Source of the DNA: Brachybacterium alimentarium
GTDB lineage: Bacteria > Actinomycetota > Actinomycetes > Actinomycetales > Dermabacteraceae
Direction: 5' to 3'
Length of the DNA stretch: 35,961 nucleotides
Assembly: GCF_002332425.1 (NCBI RefSeq)
Contig: NZ_NRGS01000021.1
Location: 1 to 35,961, forward strand
The notes below the pieces were generated by a model. It saw only the letters and a list, made by a program, of their open reading frames with translations, searched no databases and was not told where the DNA came from. Position numbers and translations under genes: made by a program. This document shows, one piece after another, positions 7,940 to 15,209 of the stretch; the first letter of the stretch is position 1; every line of letters starts with the position of its first letter.

Positions 7940-9538
7940 TCAGCCGACGACGTCGTGCGCATGCAGCGCTTCGCGCACCTCGTGCACCGCTGCCGCTCCG
8001 GCGTGCAGCGGGAACGATGCGGCGACGAACCCGTCGGGCCGCACCAGGTACAGGCGGTCCCGGCGCAGTCGGCCCCACGGGTCGGGGGAGAAGGCGAACG
8101 GCCCCTCGACCCAGTCCGGCACGGCGACCGGCCTGTCGGCGTCCGTGCCGTAGGTGTGCAGCTGCCAGCTCATCGCGCGCAGACCCTCGGCGTTCTCCCT
8201 GGTCGGGGGCAGACGCAGGCCGACGGCCGGATCGGCCGCCCATCGTGGTGGCTGCTCGCCCTTGGGCACCGCGTGGTAGCGGATCCGGTACTGCCCGAGC
8301 AGTCCGCCGACATAGGGCCCCAGGCGTGTGGAGAGCAGGCGCGGTGCGAGGACGGCCATCACGTCCCGGGCCCGTCGGCGCAGGAACGCCGTCCCGCGAC
8401 CGGGACGGGCGATCATGCCGAAGGCCTGGTCGGTCCACTCGATCAAGGTGAGCGCCACCGGCCGACGTTCGAGCTCGTACCGGGCCAGCGCCGACTCGGA
8501 GCGATGCCCGGAGAGGACGTCGGCCAGCAGATGCGCCAGGTGGTGGGCGTCCTGCAGGCCCGTGTTCATGCCCTGCCCTCCGAGCGGGGAGTGCACGTGC
8601 GCGGCGTCGCCGGCGAGGAACACGGCCCCCTGATGGAAGGTGGAGGCGACGCGATGGTGCACGCGGTAGGCGGAGAACCAGTCGACAGAGTCGTAGTCGA
8701 TGCCGAGGTCCGTGCGCGCCTCGGTGAGGGCCGTCTCCTGGTCGGGATGCTCCTCGCCGTGCAGCCAGATCAGGCGCTTGTGGCCGCCGAGGCCCAGCGG
8801 GAACAGGATCGCGAACTTCTCGTTCCCGAACTGGGCGACGAGCAGGTTCTCCGGCAGGCCGGTCACGCCATGGACGTCGGCCACGCAGAATGTCGCATCG
8901 TCGGTGACTCCCTCGAACGGCAGGGACAGCTGATGGCGCACGGCGGAGCCGGCTCCGTCGGCGCCGATGCACCAGCGGGCGCGGATCCGCAGCGGACCGT
9001 CCGGCCCGGTGACCACGGCTTCCACTCCGGCGTCCGGAGAGTCGGCGTCTGAGGCCAGCGACTCCAGGCCGTGCTGCCACAGCACCGGATGCCCCTCGGT
9101 CGCGAGCGTGCGCGCCAGCAGCTCCTCGTTGCGGGACTGCTCGAAGATCTGCACCCCGGGGAACGGCGTCCAGCCCTCCTGCGCCTGGTCGATATTGATC
9201 CGGCTCGCCCGCCTCGTCGAACCGGGCTCTGCCTCGGTCGCCCCGGACTTTTCGTGAATCGCCCCGAACTCCCTCCGATCTCCGCGGATCTGGATCCCTG
9301 TCCCGGGCACGGCGCCGTCGAGGACCTGCTGCGTGAGGCCCAGCTGGTCGTAGATCTCCATGCTGCGCGCGTGGACCACGAGGGCACGCGACTCACGGGT
9401 CGGGCCCTCCTTCGAGTCGATCACGAGCGCCCGGACACCTCGTCGGGCGAGCACGAGGGCGGCCATCAGCCCGGTGGGACCGGCGCCGACGACCAGCACC
9501 TCGGTCTCGAGCGGAGCGGCGTCCTCGGTGCGTGTCAT
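7940..9538 (-). CDS. FAD-dependent aromatic-ring monooxygenase (PheA/TfdB type)
   Basis: 532-residue class A flavoprotein hydroxylase. The FAD-binding GAGPTG is at 18-23, the DG motif (GADGAGS) around 192-198, and the GD motif (GDAAHVHSPLGGQGMNTGLQ) at 310-329. The C-terminal 150 residues resemble the thioredoxin-like domain of phenol hydroxylase/TfdB enzymes (RLYLVRPDGFVAASFPLH). It should use NAD(P)H and O2 to hydroxylate an aromatic or polyketide-like substrate, which is not predictable here. It stands alone, with no ring-cleavage genes nearby; the MazG-like remnant and Nudix gene follow on the same strand 73 bp downstream. Confidence 0.9.
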   Translation of the reverse strand: MTRTEDAAPLETEVLVVGAGPTGLMAALVLARRGVRALVIDSKEGPTRESRALVVHARSMEIYDQLGLTQQVLDGAVPGTGIQIRGDRREFGAIHEKSGATEAEPGSTRRASRINIDQAQEGWTPFPGVQIFEQSRNEELLARTLATEGHPVLWQHGLESLASDADSPDAGVEAVVTGPDGPLRIRARWCIGADGAGSAVRHQLSLPFEGVTDDATFCVADVHGVTGLPENLLVAQFGNEKFAILFPLGLGGHKRLIWLHGEEHPDQETALTEARTDLGIDYDSVDWFSAYRVHHRVASTFHQGAVFLAGDAAHVHSPLGGQGMNTGLQDAHHLAHLLADVLSGHRSESALARYELERRPVALTLIEWTDQAFGMIARPGRGTAFLRRRARDVMAVLAPRLLSTRLGPYVGGLLGQYRIRYHAVPKGEQPPRWAADPAVGLRLPPTRENAEGLRAMSWQLHTYGTDADRPVAVPDWVEGPFAFSPDPWGRLRRDRLYLVRPDGFVAASFPLHAGAAAVHEVREALHAHDVVG

Positions 9539-9638
9539 GGCGGCAACTCTCTGCGCGGCGATTCCGGATCAGGGCCTGGTGCCACCGTAGTCCCGTGTCC
9601 GAGGGTCCGCTGCTCCTGCGGGCACCGGTTCCGGAGCG

Positions 9639-9696
9639 CACCTCCGAGCCGTGCGATTCCTGCCCGGGAGGGCAGACTTCGCACGGCTCGGAGGTG
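9639..9696. terminator. Long perfect intergenic hairpin
   Basis: Perfect 18-bp inverted repeat CACCTCCGAGCCGTGCGA (9639-9656) / TCGCACGGCTCGGAGGTG (9679-9696). The 22-nt loop carries a second hairpin, CTGCCC-GGGA-GGGCAG (9660-9675). It lies about 35 bp after the L36 stop, so it can terminate the ribosomal operon, and it shares the core GAGCCGTGC with the hairpin at 21828-21883. Rest of the gap (9539-9730): nothing else seen. Confidence 0.75.
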
Positions 9697-9730
9697 ATGA
9701 CGGGATGGGGCGGCCGGGCCGCCGCGGGCG

Positions 9731-9856
9731 TCAGCCCTTCTGTCGGCCGGTGAAGCGCGGATTCTTCTTGTTGATCACGTAGATCCGTCCGCGCCGCCGC
9801 ACCACCTGGGCGCCCGGCATGCGGGCCAGCGATCGCAGCGAGGAGCGGACCTTCAT
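9731..9856 (-). CDS. rpmJ: 50S ribosomal protein L36, zinc-independent paralogue
   Basis: 41-residue L36 beginning [10 protein letters not shown] and ending [18 protein letters not shown]. The zinc-binding Cys/His of the ordinary form are absent and there is no Cys at all, so this is the C-minus (YkgO-like) type, which replaces zinc-loaded L36 when zinc is scarce. Its ATG overlaps the stop of the L31 gene (ATGA, 9853-9856). Last gene of the five-gene operon starting at 10991. Confidence 0.95.
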   Translation of the reverse strand: MKVRSSLRSLARMPGAQVVRRRGRIYVINKKNPRFTGRQKG

Positions 9857-10197
9857 CGCGTCCCCGCCTCGTCGGGACCGGCGGCGCTCTCGGAGGCAGC
9901 GTCGGCGGTCGCATCGGGCTGCGACGCGGGGGCGGTCGTGGCTCCGGCTCGTGCACTCTGCCCGTACCGGCGACGGAACCTCTCCACGCGGCCGGCGGTG
10001 TCCAGCACCGTCGCCTTCCCCGTGTAGAACGGATGCGAGGCCGAGGAGACCTCGACGTCGATCACCGGATAGTCGTGGCCGTCCTCCCAGGTCACCGTCT
10101 TGTCGGAGGTGCGGGTGGAGCGGGTGAGGAAGGAGAAGTCCGCGCTCGCGTCGCGGAAGACGACGCTCTGGTAGTCGGGGTGGATGGTCGGCTTCAT
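9853..10197 (-). CDS. rpmE2: 50S ribosomal protein L31 type B (copy 1)
   Basis: 114-residue type-B L31: [10 protein letters not shown] start, [37 protein letters not shown]. The zinc-binding CXXC motif of type A is absent. After the conserved core ends near residue 80, an Ala/Ser/Thr-rich tail of about 33 residues follows, longer than in copy 2. It is fourth in the operon L28-L33-S14-L31-L36, which lies behind a Zur-like box, so it should be made under zinc limitation. Confidence 0.95.
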   Translation of the reverse strand: MKPTIHPDYQSVVFRDASADFSFLTRSTRTSDKTVTWEDGHDYPVIDVEVSSASHPFYTGKATVLDTAGRVERFRRRYGQSARAGATTAPASQPDATADAASESAAGPDEAGTR

Positions 10198-10267
10198 GGG
10201 ATGTCCTCTCCAGGTGATCTCTCACCGGATCGAGGGTGGTGCTGGGTGCGGCGCCGAAGCGCCGGGG

Positions 10268-10573
10268 TCACCAGCTGGATTTCGTGATGCCGGGCAGTTC
10301 GCCGCGGTGGGCGGCGGCCCGGAAGCGGACCCGCGACAGGCCGAAGGTGCGCAGGTGGCCGCGGGGCCTGCCGTCGATCGCGTCGCGGTTGCGCAGCCGG
10401 GTGGGGCTCGCGTCCCGCGGCAGGCGCTGCAGCGAACGCTGCGCCTGGACCTTCTCGGCGAGCGTCGAGGCGGGGTCCTTGAGAGTGCGCTTGAGGATCG
10501 CGCGCTGCTCGGCATACCGGGCGACGGTCTCGCGTCGGCGGCGATCGGCCGCGATCTTCGAGGTCTTCGCCAT
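10268..10573 (-). CDS. rpsN: 30S ribosomal protein S14, zinc-independent form
   Basis: 101-residue S14 of the long, cysteine-free class: [20 protein letters not shown] at the start, [18 protein letters not shown] in the core, [11 protein letters not shown] at the end. The four zinc-ligand cysteines of the short C-plus form are absent. The ATG at 10573 gives the canonical N-terminus, and its last base overlaps the L33 stop (TGATG). The open frame upstream to 10807 is only an extension through L33. Confidence 0.95.
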   Translation of the reverse strand: MAKTSKIAADRRRRETVARYAEQRAILKRTLKDPASTLAEKVQAQRSLQRLPRDASPTRLRNRDAIDGRPRGHLRTFGLSRVRFRAAAHRGELPGITKSSW

Positions 10574-10740
10574 CAGCGCTCCTCGCGGAACTCGACGACG
10601 GCCCGTGCTCGCGGGTCGAACTTGCGGGCGGTCAGACGGTCCGGGGTGTTCCGTCGGTTCTTGCTGGTCATGTACGTGTAGCCGGTTCCGGCGGTGGAGC
10701 GCAGCTTGATCGTGCCGCGCACGTCGTTCTTGGAGGCCAT
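10573..10740 (-). CDS. rpmG: 50S ribosomal protein L33, zinc-independent form
   Basis: 55-residue L33 starting [20 protein letters not shown] and ending [15 protein letters not shown], with the typical [10 protein letters not shown] core. It contains no cysteine, so it is the C-minus paralogue. It lies 14 bp after L28 and runs directly into S14. Conserved core and position in the operon make the call secure. Confidence 0.95.
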   Translation of the reverse strand: MASKNDVRGTIKLRSTAGTGYTYMTSKNRRNTPDRLTARKFDPRARAVVEFREER

Positions 10741-10754
10741 GGTGGGGATTCCTT

Positions 10755-10991
10755 TCAGATCTTCTCGCCGCGAGCGCGGGTCTCGGCCACGACGGCCTCG
10801 ATCCCACGACGGTCGATGGTGCGCAGGCCGCGGGCGGAGACCCGGAGCCGGACGGTGCGCCCCAGCGAGGGGACGTAGAACCGCTTGCGCTGGATGTTGG
10901 GGTCGAAGCGGCGCGAGGTGCGTCGATGCGAGTGGGAGATGGACTTCCCGAAGCTCGGTGCGGCTCCGGTGACTTGACAGCGTGACGACAT
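10755..10991 (-). CDS. rpmB: 50S ribosomal protein L28
   Basis: 78-residue actinobacterial L28: [20 protein letters not shown] at 3-22, then a basic [12 protein letters not shown] stretch and a RARGEKI end. Only one cysteine (Cys5) remains, so no CXXC zinc site. It is the first gene of the alternative ribosomal-protein operon. The start ATG is about 20 bp from the Zur-like box at 11011-11025, which places the box over its promoter. Confidence 0.95.
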   Translation of the reverse strand: MSSRCQVTGAAPSFGKSISHSHRRTSRRFDPNIQRKRFYVPSLGRTVRLRVSARGLRTIDRRGIEAVVAETRARGEKI

Positions 10992-11010
10992 GGTCGATGA
11001 TACTACTTAC

Positions 11011-11025
11011 TGAGAATCATTATCG
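11011..11025. promoter_or_regulatory. Zur-like operator between divergent zinc-starvation genes
   Basis: TGAGAATCATTATCG matches the actinobacterial Zur pattern TGANAATNATTNTCA at every fixed position but the last. It sits in the 58-bp gap between the L28 start (10991, -) and the CobW-like start (11050, +), so one Zur dimer could repress both directions when zinc is plentiful. Confidence 0.8.
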
Positions 11026-11049
11026 TCAAGCAGGAGAGGTGGTGTCGGC

Positions 11050-12171
11050 GTGCCCGATGTCCACGCGTTCGATCACTTTCAACGATCCCGGAACGGCGGG
11101 AATTCCCTGCCTGTCTCCGTGGTCACGGCCATCGATCCGGTGCTCAGGGACTCCCTGGTGGCGAGCCTGCTGCTCGATGTCGAGGGGGCTGTCGAGCTCC
11201 GTTACGAGGTGATCGCGGACTCCTCCGCTCTGCGCCGCCTGCTCCTCTCGGTCGACGGCGTGCTCGAGGACGACGCCGTCACTCTCGACCACCCGTGCGT
11301 CTCCTGCGCCATGCGGGAGGACGCCGTGCCGACCCTCGACCGGCTCGCCCACGACCCGCGCATCGCGGCCGTCCTGCTCGCCCCGCCGATCAGCGCCGAC
11401 CCCTCGGTCGTCGCCGGGACCCTCCGGCCCCATCAGGAGACATGGCATCTCGCGAGCGCCGTGGCGGTGCTCGCGACCGGGACCGCCGTCCATGACCTGC
11501 TCGGAGCCGACACGCTCGCCGAGCGGGACCTGCAGTGGGCCGACGGAGATGCGCGGAGCGTGGGGGAGGCGCTCGCCGCCCAGCTCGAGTACTCCGACCT
11601 GGTCGTCGCCGAGGGCGGGATCGACTCGGCCGGCGGAGAGCTGCTGGAGCATCTGCGCGCCCCGGAGCAGCGGCTGAGCGAGGGGCCTCACGACGTCGAG
11701 ATCGGCCACGTGCTGGGCGGGCAGCTCGACCATCTGCACGCGCTGCGCCGACGCGACATGCGGTACGTCGAGCCCTACGGCGGGCCGACGGCGCACGGCA
11801 CCTGGACCCTCGACCTGACCTCGGCCCGGCCGTTCCATCCCGAGCGTCTGCTCGAGAACATCGAGGCGCTGGGTGGCGGTCGGCTGCGGGCGCGCGGCCG
11901 GTTCTGGGTCCCGGACCGCCCCGACAGCATCTGCCAGTGGGACGGCGCCGGCGGCCAGGTCTCGATCGGAGCCGTCTGGAAGGCGGGCCTGGACCTGCCC
12001 ACCACTCGGCTCGTGGTCACCGGGGTCGAGCCGGCCGACGGGCCGCGCGTGCGCGACGCCTTCGGGCGCAGCCTGCTCACCTCGCGGGAATGGGCTGCCG
12101 GGCTCTCACCCTGGCTCGGGGCCGAGGATCACCTCGCCCCGTGGCTCGGTGCCCGCGACGCGAACGTCTGA
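11050..12171 (+). CDS. CobW/COG0523-like protein with degenerate GTPase motif
   Basis: 373-residue protein related to the CobW/COG0523 zinc-handling GTPases. Recognisable parts are a CVSC motif at 83-86 in the place of the family CXCC metal site, and a C-terminal CobW_C-like domain (about 260-360: ARPFHPERLLENIEAL, then ARGRFWVPDRP and SICQWDGAGG). The Walker A loop (GXXGXGKT) expected near residue 25 is replaced by VVTAIDPVLRDSL, so GTP binding by the usual route is unlikely. The GTG start at 11050 follows AGGAGAGG with a 10-nt spacer. It diverges from the C-minus ribosomal genes at a Zur-like box, the usual setting of such proteins in actinobacteria. A zinc-scavenging or chaperone role is inferred. 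Confidence 0.8.
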   Translation: MPDVHAFDHFQRSRNGGNSLPVSVVTAIDPVLRDSLVASLLLDVEGAVELRYEVIADSSALRRLLLSVDGVLEDDAVTLDHPCVSCAMREDAVPTLDRLAHDPRIAAVLLAPPISADPSVVAGTLRPHQETWHLASAVAVLATGTAVHDLLGADTLAERDLQWADGDARSVGEALAAQLEYSDLVVAEGGIDSAGGELLEHLRAPEQRLSEGPHDVEIGHVLGGQLDHLHALRRRDMRYVEPYGGPTAHGTWTLDLTSARPFHPERLLENIEALGGGRLRARGRFWVPDRPDSICQWDGAGGQVSIGAVWKAGLDLPTTRLVVTGVEPADGPRVRDAFGRSLLTSREWAAGLSPWLGAEDHLAPWLGARDANV

Positions 12172-12224
12172 CGGACGCGGCGCAGCGGTCGCCGAGAACG
12201 AGCACGGCAGACGAACGGTGCAGC

Positions 12225-12485
12225 TCAGGCGGTCAGAACTCCGGCGCGGACGTAACGCTGACGGAACCTCGCGACCCGACCGGCAGCGTCGCGCACAGCG
12301 GCGCGTCCCGTGTGGAAGGGATGGGAGGCGGAGGAGACGTCGACATCGATCACCGGGTACTCCTTGCCGTCCTCCCAGGTCATCGTGGTGGACGAGGTGC
12401 AGGTGGAGTTGGTCAGGAACGACTGGCCGGCGCTCGCGTCGCGGAATACGACGGGGCGGTACTCGGGATGGATGTTCTTCTTCAT
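12225..12485 (-). CDS. rpmE2: 50S ribosomal protein L31 type B (copy 2)
   Basis: 86-residue type-B L31: [20 protein letters not shown], then [20 protein letters not shown] and [14 protein letters not shown]. No CXXC. It is the closest to a standard type-B L31 of the three copies in the window and lacks the long tail of copy 1. It converges on the CobW-like gene (53 bp between stops). I find no Zur-like box upstream; a perfect palindrome GAGGTC-AAC-GACCTC lies at 12573-12587 instead. Confidence 0.93.
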   Translation of the reverse strand: MKKNIHPEYRPVVFRDASAGQSFLTNSTCTSSTTMTWEDGKEYPVIDVDVSSASHPFHTGRAAVRDAAGRVARFRQRYVRAGVLTA

Positions 12486-12572
12486 GGTGCACTCCTCGCC
12501 TGCTGGCCGCCGTGCCCGAGGTGGGGCGCGGTGCCTGTCGACCCGGCCGCGTGCCGGGATGCGGTGACGAGA

Positions 12573-12587
12573 GAGGTCAACGACCTC
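12573..12587. promoter_or_regulatory. Palindrome upstream of L31 copy 2
   Basis: GAGGTCAACGACCTC, a perfect 6-3-6 inverted repeat about 90 bp before the L31 start, containing TTGACC on the minus strand as a possible -35. A regulatory role is only suggested by position. The rest of 12486-12686 shows nothing I can support. Confidence 0.3.
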
Positions 12588-12686
12588 CGGGGTCGATGTA
12601 TTCCGCCCTGGTCAGAGTTCCGCGCCGGTCAGAGACGAGCCTTCCGGCCTGACAGGTCGACTGCTCGGCCGCCGACTGTTCACTGC

Positions 12687-12726
12687 CTCACCGGCTCACC
12701 GGCTCACCGGCTCACCGGCTCACGGG
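12687..12726. repeat. 8-bp tandem repeat (CTCACCGG) over the fructokinase stop
   Basis: Four perfect copies of CTCACCGG and one variant (CTCACGGG). The fructokinase stop codon (complement of TCA at 12704-12706) is part of the repeat, so the last residues of the kinase are repeat-encoded and the array continues past the stop. Confidence 0.85.
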
Positions 12727-13654
12727 CTGACTGGCTGACCAGCTCCCTCGCGTGCAGCTCCGCGAGCAGGGGAGGCTCTGCGCCGTCCCGCCCCAGCGTG
12801 AGCGCGGCGCTGCGCTGCGCGGTGTGCGCCCAGTTCTCCACCTGCTCCCGCTGCAGTACGCCGGTGCGAACGGTCTGGTCGCCGTCGTCCGCGATCACCG
12901 CGTACAGCAAGCCCGACATGAAGGCGTCCCCGGCACCGATGGTGTCCACCAGCGTCGCCGCCTCGGCGGGTATCCGGCAGGACCACTCCGACGTGCTGAG
13001 GAAACAGCCCTGAGCCCCGAGCGTGACCACGAACAGTCGCACTCCCAGCTCGTGCATCCTCGCCGCGACCTCCTCCGGCGCCGCTCCCGGATACAGCCAG
13101 TCGAGGTCCTCGTCGCTCATCTTGAGCAGATGAGCGCGGCCGGCCAAACGCTCCGTGCGCGAGCGGACCTCCACCTGGGGGACGCCGACCGTTGGGCGGA
13201 CGTTCGGGTCGACCGACACGAGGGTCGCGGGATCGGCGGCCGACAGGGCGTTCGCGACGGCGGTCGCGCCGGGCTCCAGGACCGTCGCGAGGGACCCGGT
13301 GTGGAGAATCCGCGCAGTGGGCACCGCGATCGTCCCAGGGTCCCAGTCGATGTCGAAGCGGTAGCTCGCCGAGCCGTCGGCCCCGAGGGTCGCGACGGCC
13401 GTCGACGTGTGGGCCGGCGCCGGTGAGCCGCCGTCGGGCAGCCCGACGCCCGCCTGCTCGAGATGGGCGCGCAGGAGGTCGCCGTAGGCATCCGCACCGA
13501 TGCGGCAGAGCAGGTCGGCGGGCACTCCGAGCCGCGCCAGACCGACCGCGACATTGGCGGGGCTGCCGCCGGGACGGACCCGCTCGACGCCATCGGCCCT
13601 GACCACGACGTCGATCAGCGCCTCGCCGATGACGTGGACGGCGGGCCTGCTCAC
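12704..13654 (-). CDS. PfkB-family fructokinase
   Basis: 316-residue ribokinase/PfkB-family sugar kinase. The sugar-binding GGSPANVAVGLARLG is at 29-43. Signature 2 (DTIGAGDAFMSGLL) is at 237-250, with the catalytic base Asp243. It phosphorylates a sugar with ATP; fructose is inferred because it follows a GH32 fructosidase. The start is a GTG at 13654 overlapping the GH32 stop (GTGA), so it is coupled. Last gene of the cluster B operon. The C-terminal residues (REPVSR) come from the 8-bp repeat and could vary between strains. Confidence 0.92.
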   Translation of the reverse strand: MSRPAVHVIGEALIDVVVRADGVERVRPGGSPANVAVGLARLGVPADLLCRIGADAYGDLLRAHLEQAGVGLPDGGSPAPAHTSTAVATLGADGSASYRFDIDWDPGTIAVPTARILHTGSLATVLEPGATAVANALSAADPATLVSVDPNVRPTVGVPQVEVRSRTERLAGRAHLLKMSDEDLDWLYPGAAPEEVAARMHELGVRLFVVTLGAQGCFLSTSEWSCRIPAEAATLVDTIGAGDAFMSGLLYAVIADDGDQTVRTGVLQREQVENWAHTAQRSAALTLGRDGAEPPLLAELHARELVSQSAREPVSR

Positions 13655-15072
13655 GAGGCGGGCTCGGACAGCACGGTGACGGGCCCGGGCTCCGGGAAGA
13701 TCTGCATGGACATCACGGCACGGCCCTCGTCGAGAAGGAGCTCCGCGGTCGATCGGTCGACGAGGAGGTCGACGTCGATCCGCTCGGACCCGGCAGCGGT
13801 CTGGTAGGGCGCGGTCCGTGAGTACCGGGGCGCGAACTCGCGCTCATGAGCGGCCGAGCGGTCCATGGTCACGCGCCCGCGGTCGTCGACCTCGATGACG
13901 AGCTCGCCGGCGTCGGAGCCCTCGCCGAAGCGGAGGCGCAGCGTCAGCGGTGAGTCCACGGCCAGCGTCCCGTGCAGTCGGAACGGCTCATCGGCAGGCA
14001 GCGTGGCGAGCTGCGCGCGCTGCGCCGTCACGTCGATGCGCCGGGTCGCGGGGACCGGGGGCATCACGCACTGCTGCCGGAGACGCGGAACGTCGCCTGC
14101 CTGGGCAGCAAGTCGGATCCGACGCGGCAGCGTCATCGAGGAGCGCCACGGGGCCGTGGGCGTCTCCATCACGTAGTCCCAGTTGTTCATCCAACCGATC
14201 ATGAGCGGTTCGCCGGTGACGCCCGAGAACGAGACGGCGGCGTAGCAATCCGGCCCGAGATCGAGGGGTTCCGGGGCGCCCAGCGCCGTGAAGCTCCGGC
14301 CGTCGAAGTCGCCGACCAGCGCATAGGTGCCCGAGCCGCCGGCCGGACCGCCGGGGTTCGTGCTGAGGATGAGCACCCAGGCCTCCCCGGCGTGGACGCC
14401 GGAAGCGTCCTGGGCCGGGACGCGCAGGAGGTCCGGGCACTCCCAGATCCCGCCGTCGATCGCGGGATCGACGAACGTCGAGGCGTGCTCCCAGGTCAGG
14501 AGGTCGGAAGAGGTGTGGACGAGCACGCTGTGATCGAGCGCCTCGACAGTGAGCATGATCCAGGTCCCGGTCTCGGGATGGAAGGAGACCTTGGGATCGC
14601 GGAAGTTCTGGGACCCTCTGTCGAGGACGGGATTGCCCGGATAGCGGGTCCACGTGAGGCCGTCGTCCGTGGAGTAGGCGATCGACTGGGCCTGGATACC
14701 TGGGTGCGTGGGGTGCTGCGGGCCGTAGGCGCTCGTGTAGAAGGCCACGAGCGGCCCGGCCCCACCCTCCGACGCGAGGCCGGAGACGTTCTGCGCGTCA
14801 TGGACGATGCTCCCGGAGAACACCATCTCGTCCTCGGCGAACTCCAGGGCGACGGGCAGCTCCTCCCACGTCGCGAGGTCGTCGGAGACGGCGTGGCCCC
14901 AGGACAGGTTGTCGTGCGTGCTGCCCAGGGGGTTGTTCTGGAAGAAGAGATGCCACCGGCCGTTGTGTCGGATGAGCCCATTGGGGTCGTTCATCCAGGT
15001 CGACGACGGCGTGAAGTGGAATCGGGGACGGTATCGATCCGCCGAGGGCAGGATCTGTGCAGTGGTGCTCAT
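13651..15072 (-). CDS. GH32 beta-fructosidase (invertase/levanase type)
   Basis: 473-residue glycoside hydrolase family 32 enzyme cleaving terminal fructose from sucrose, inulin-type or levan-type oligosaccharides. Three family hallmarks are present: WMNDPNG at 26-32 with nucleophile Asp29, FRDP at 157-160 with the transition-state Asp, and ECPD at 211-214 with acid/base Glu211. A beta-sandwich follows. There is no signal peptide, so hydrolysis is probably intracellular after ABC import. The ATG at 15072 gives the standard N-terminus; the frame is open to 15303 only through repeat DNA. It lies between the binding protein and the fructokinase in one operon. Confidence 0.94.
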   Translation of the reverse strand: MSTTAQILPSADRYRPRFHFTPSSTWMNDPNGLIRHNGRWHLFFQNNPLGSTHDNLSWGHAVSDDLATWEELPVALEFAEDEMVFSGSIVHDAQNVSGLASEGGAGPLVAFYTSAYGPQHPTHPGIQAQSIAYSTDDGLTWTRYPGNPVLDRGSQNFRDPKVSFHPETGTWIMLTVEALDHSVLVHTSSDLLTWEHASTFVDPAIDGGIWECPDLLRVPAQDASGVHAGEAWVLILSTNPGGPAGGSGTYALVGDFDGRSFTALGAPEPLDLGPDCYAAVSFSGVTGEPLMIGWMNNWDYVMETPTAPWRSSMTLPRRIRLAAQAGDVPRLRQQCVMPPVPATRRIDVTAQRAQLATLPADEPFRLHGTLAVDSPLTLRLRFGEGSDAGELVIEVDDRGRVTMDRSAAHEREFAPRYSRTAPYQTAAGSERIDVDLLVDRSTAELLLDEGRAVMSMQIFPEPGPVTVLSEPAS

Positions 15073-15140
15073 GGTCTCTCTGTCGATGGTGTCGATGGTG
15101 GGGCATCGGCGATGAAGGCCGTGCAGGTCGGGCTCGGTCA

Positions 15141-15209
15141 GGCGTGGTAGGCGGGCCCGGTCAGGCGTGCTGGGTGGGCCCGGCCAGGCGTGGTGGGCGG
15201 GCCCGGTCA
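15141..15209. repeat. 23-bp imperfect tandem repeat, 3 copies
   Basis: Units begin at 15141, 15164 and 15187 and read GGCGTG(G/C)T followed by GGGCCCGG(T/C)CA. The stop of the binding-protein gene (15207) falls in the last unit. It occupies most of the 134-bp gap before GH32, and its GGGCCC cores could fold locally. Confidence 0.75.

Noticed and set aside
11535..13013. Long plus-strand frame spanning the CobW-like gene end and L31 copy 2
   Set aside because: Arg/Ala-rich frame crossing real genes on both strands; no ribosome site or domain.
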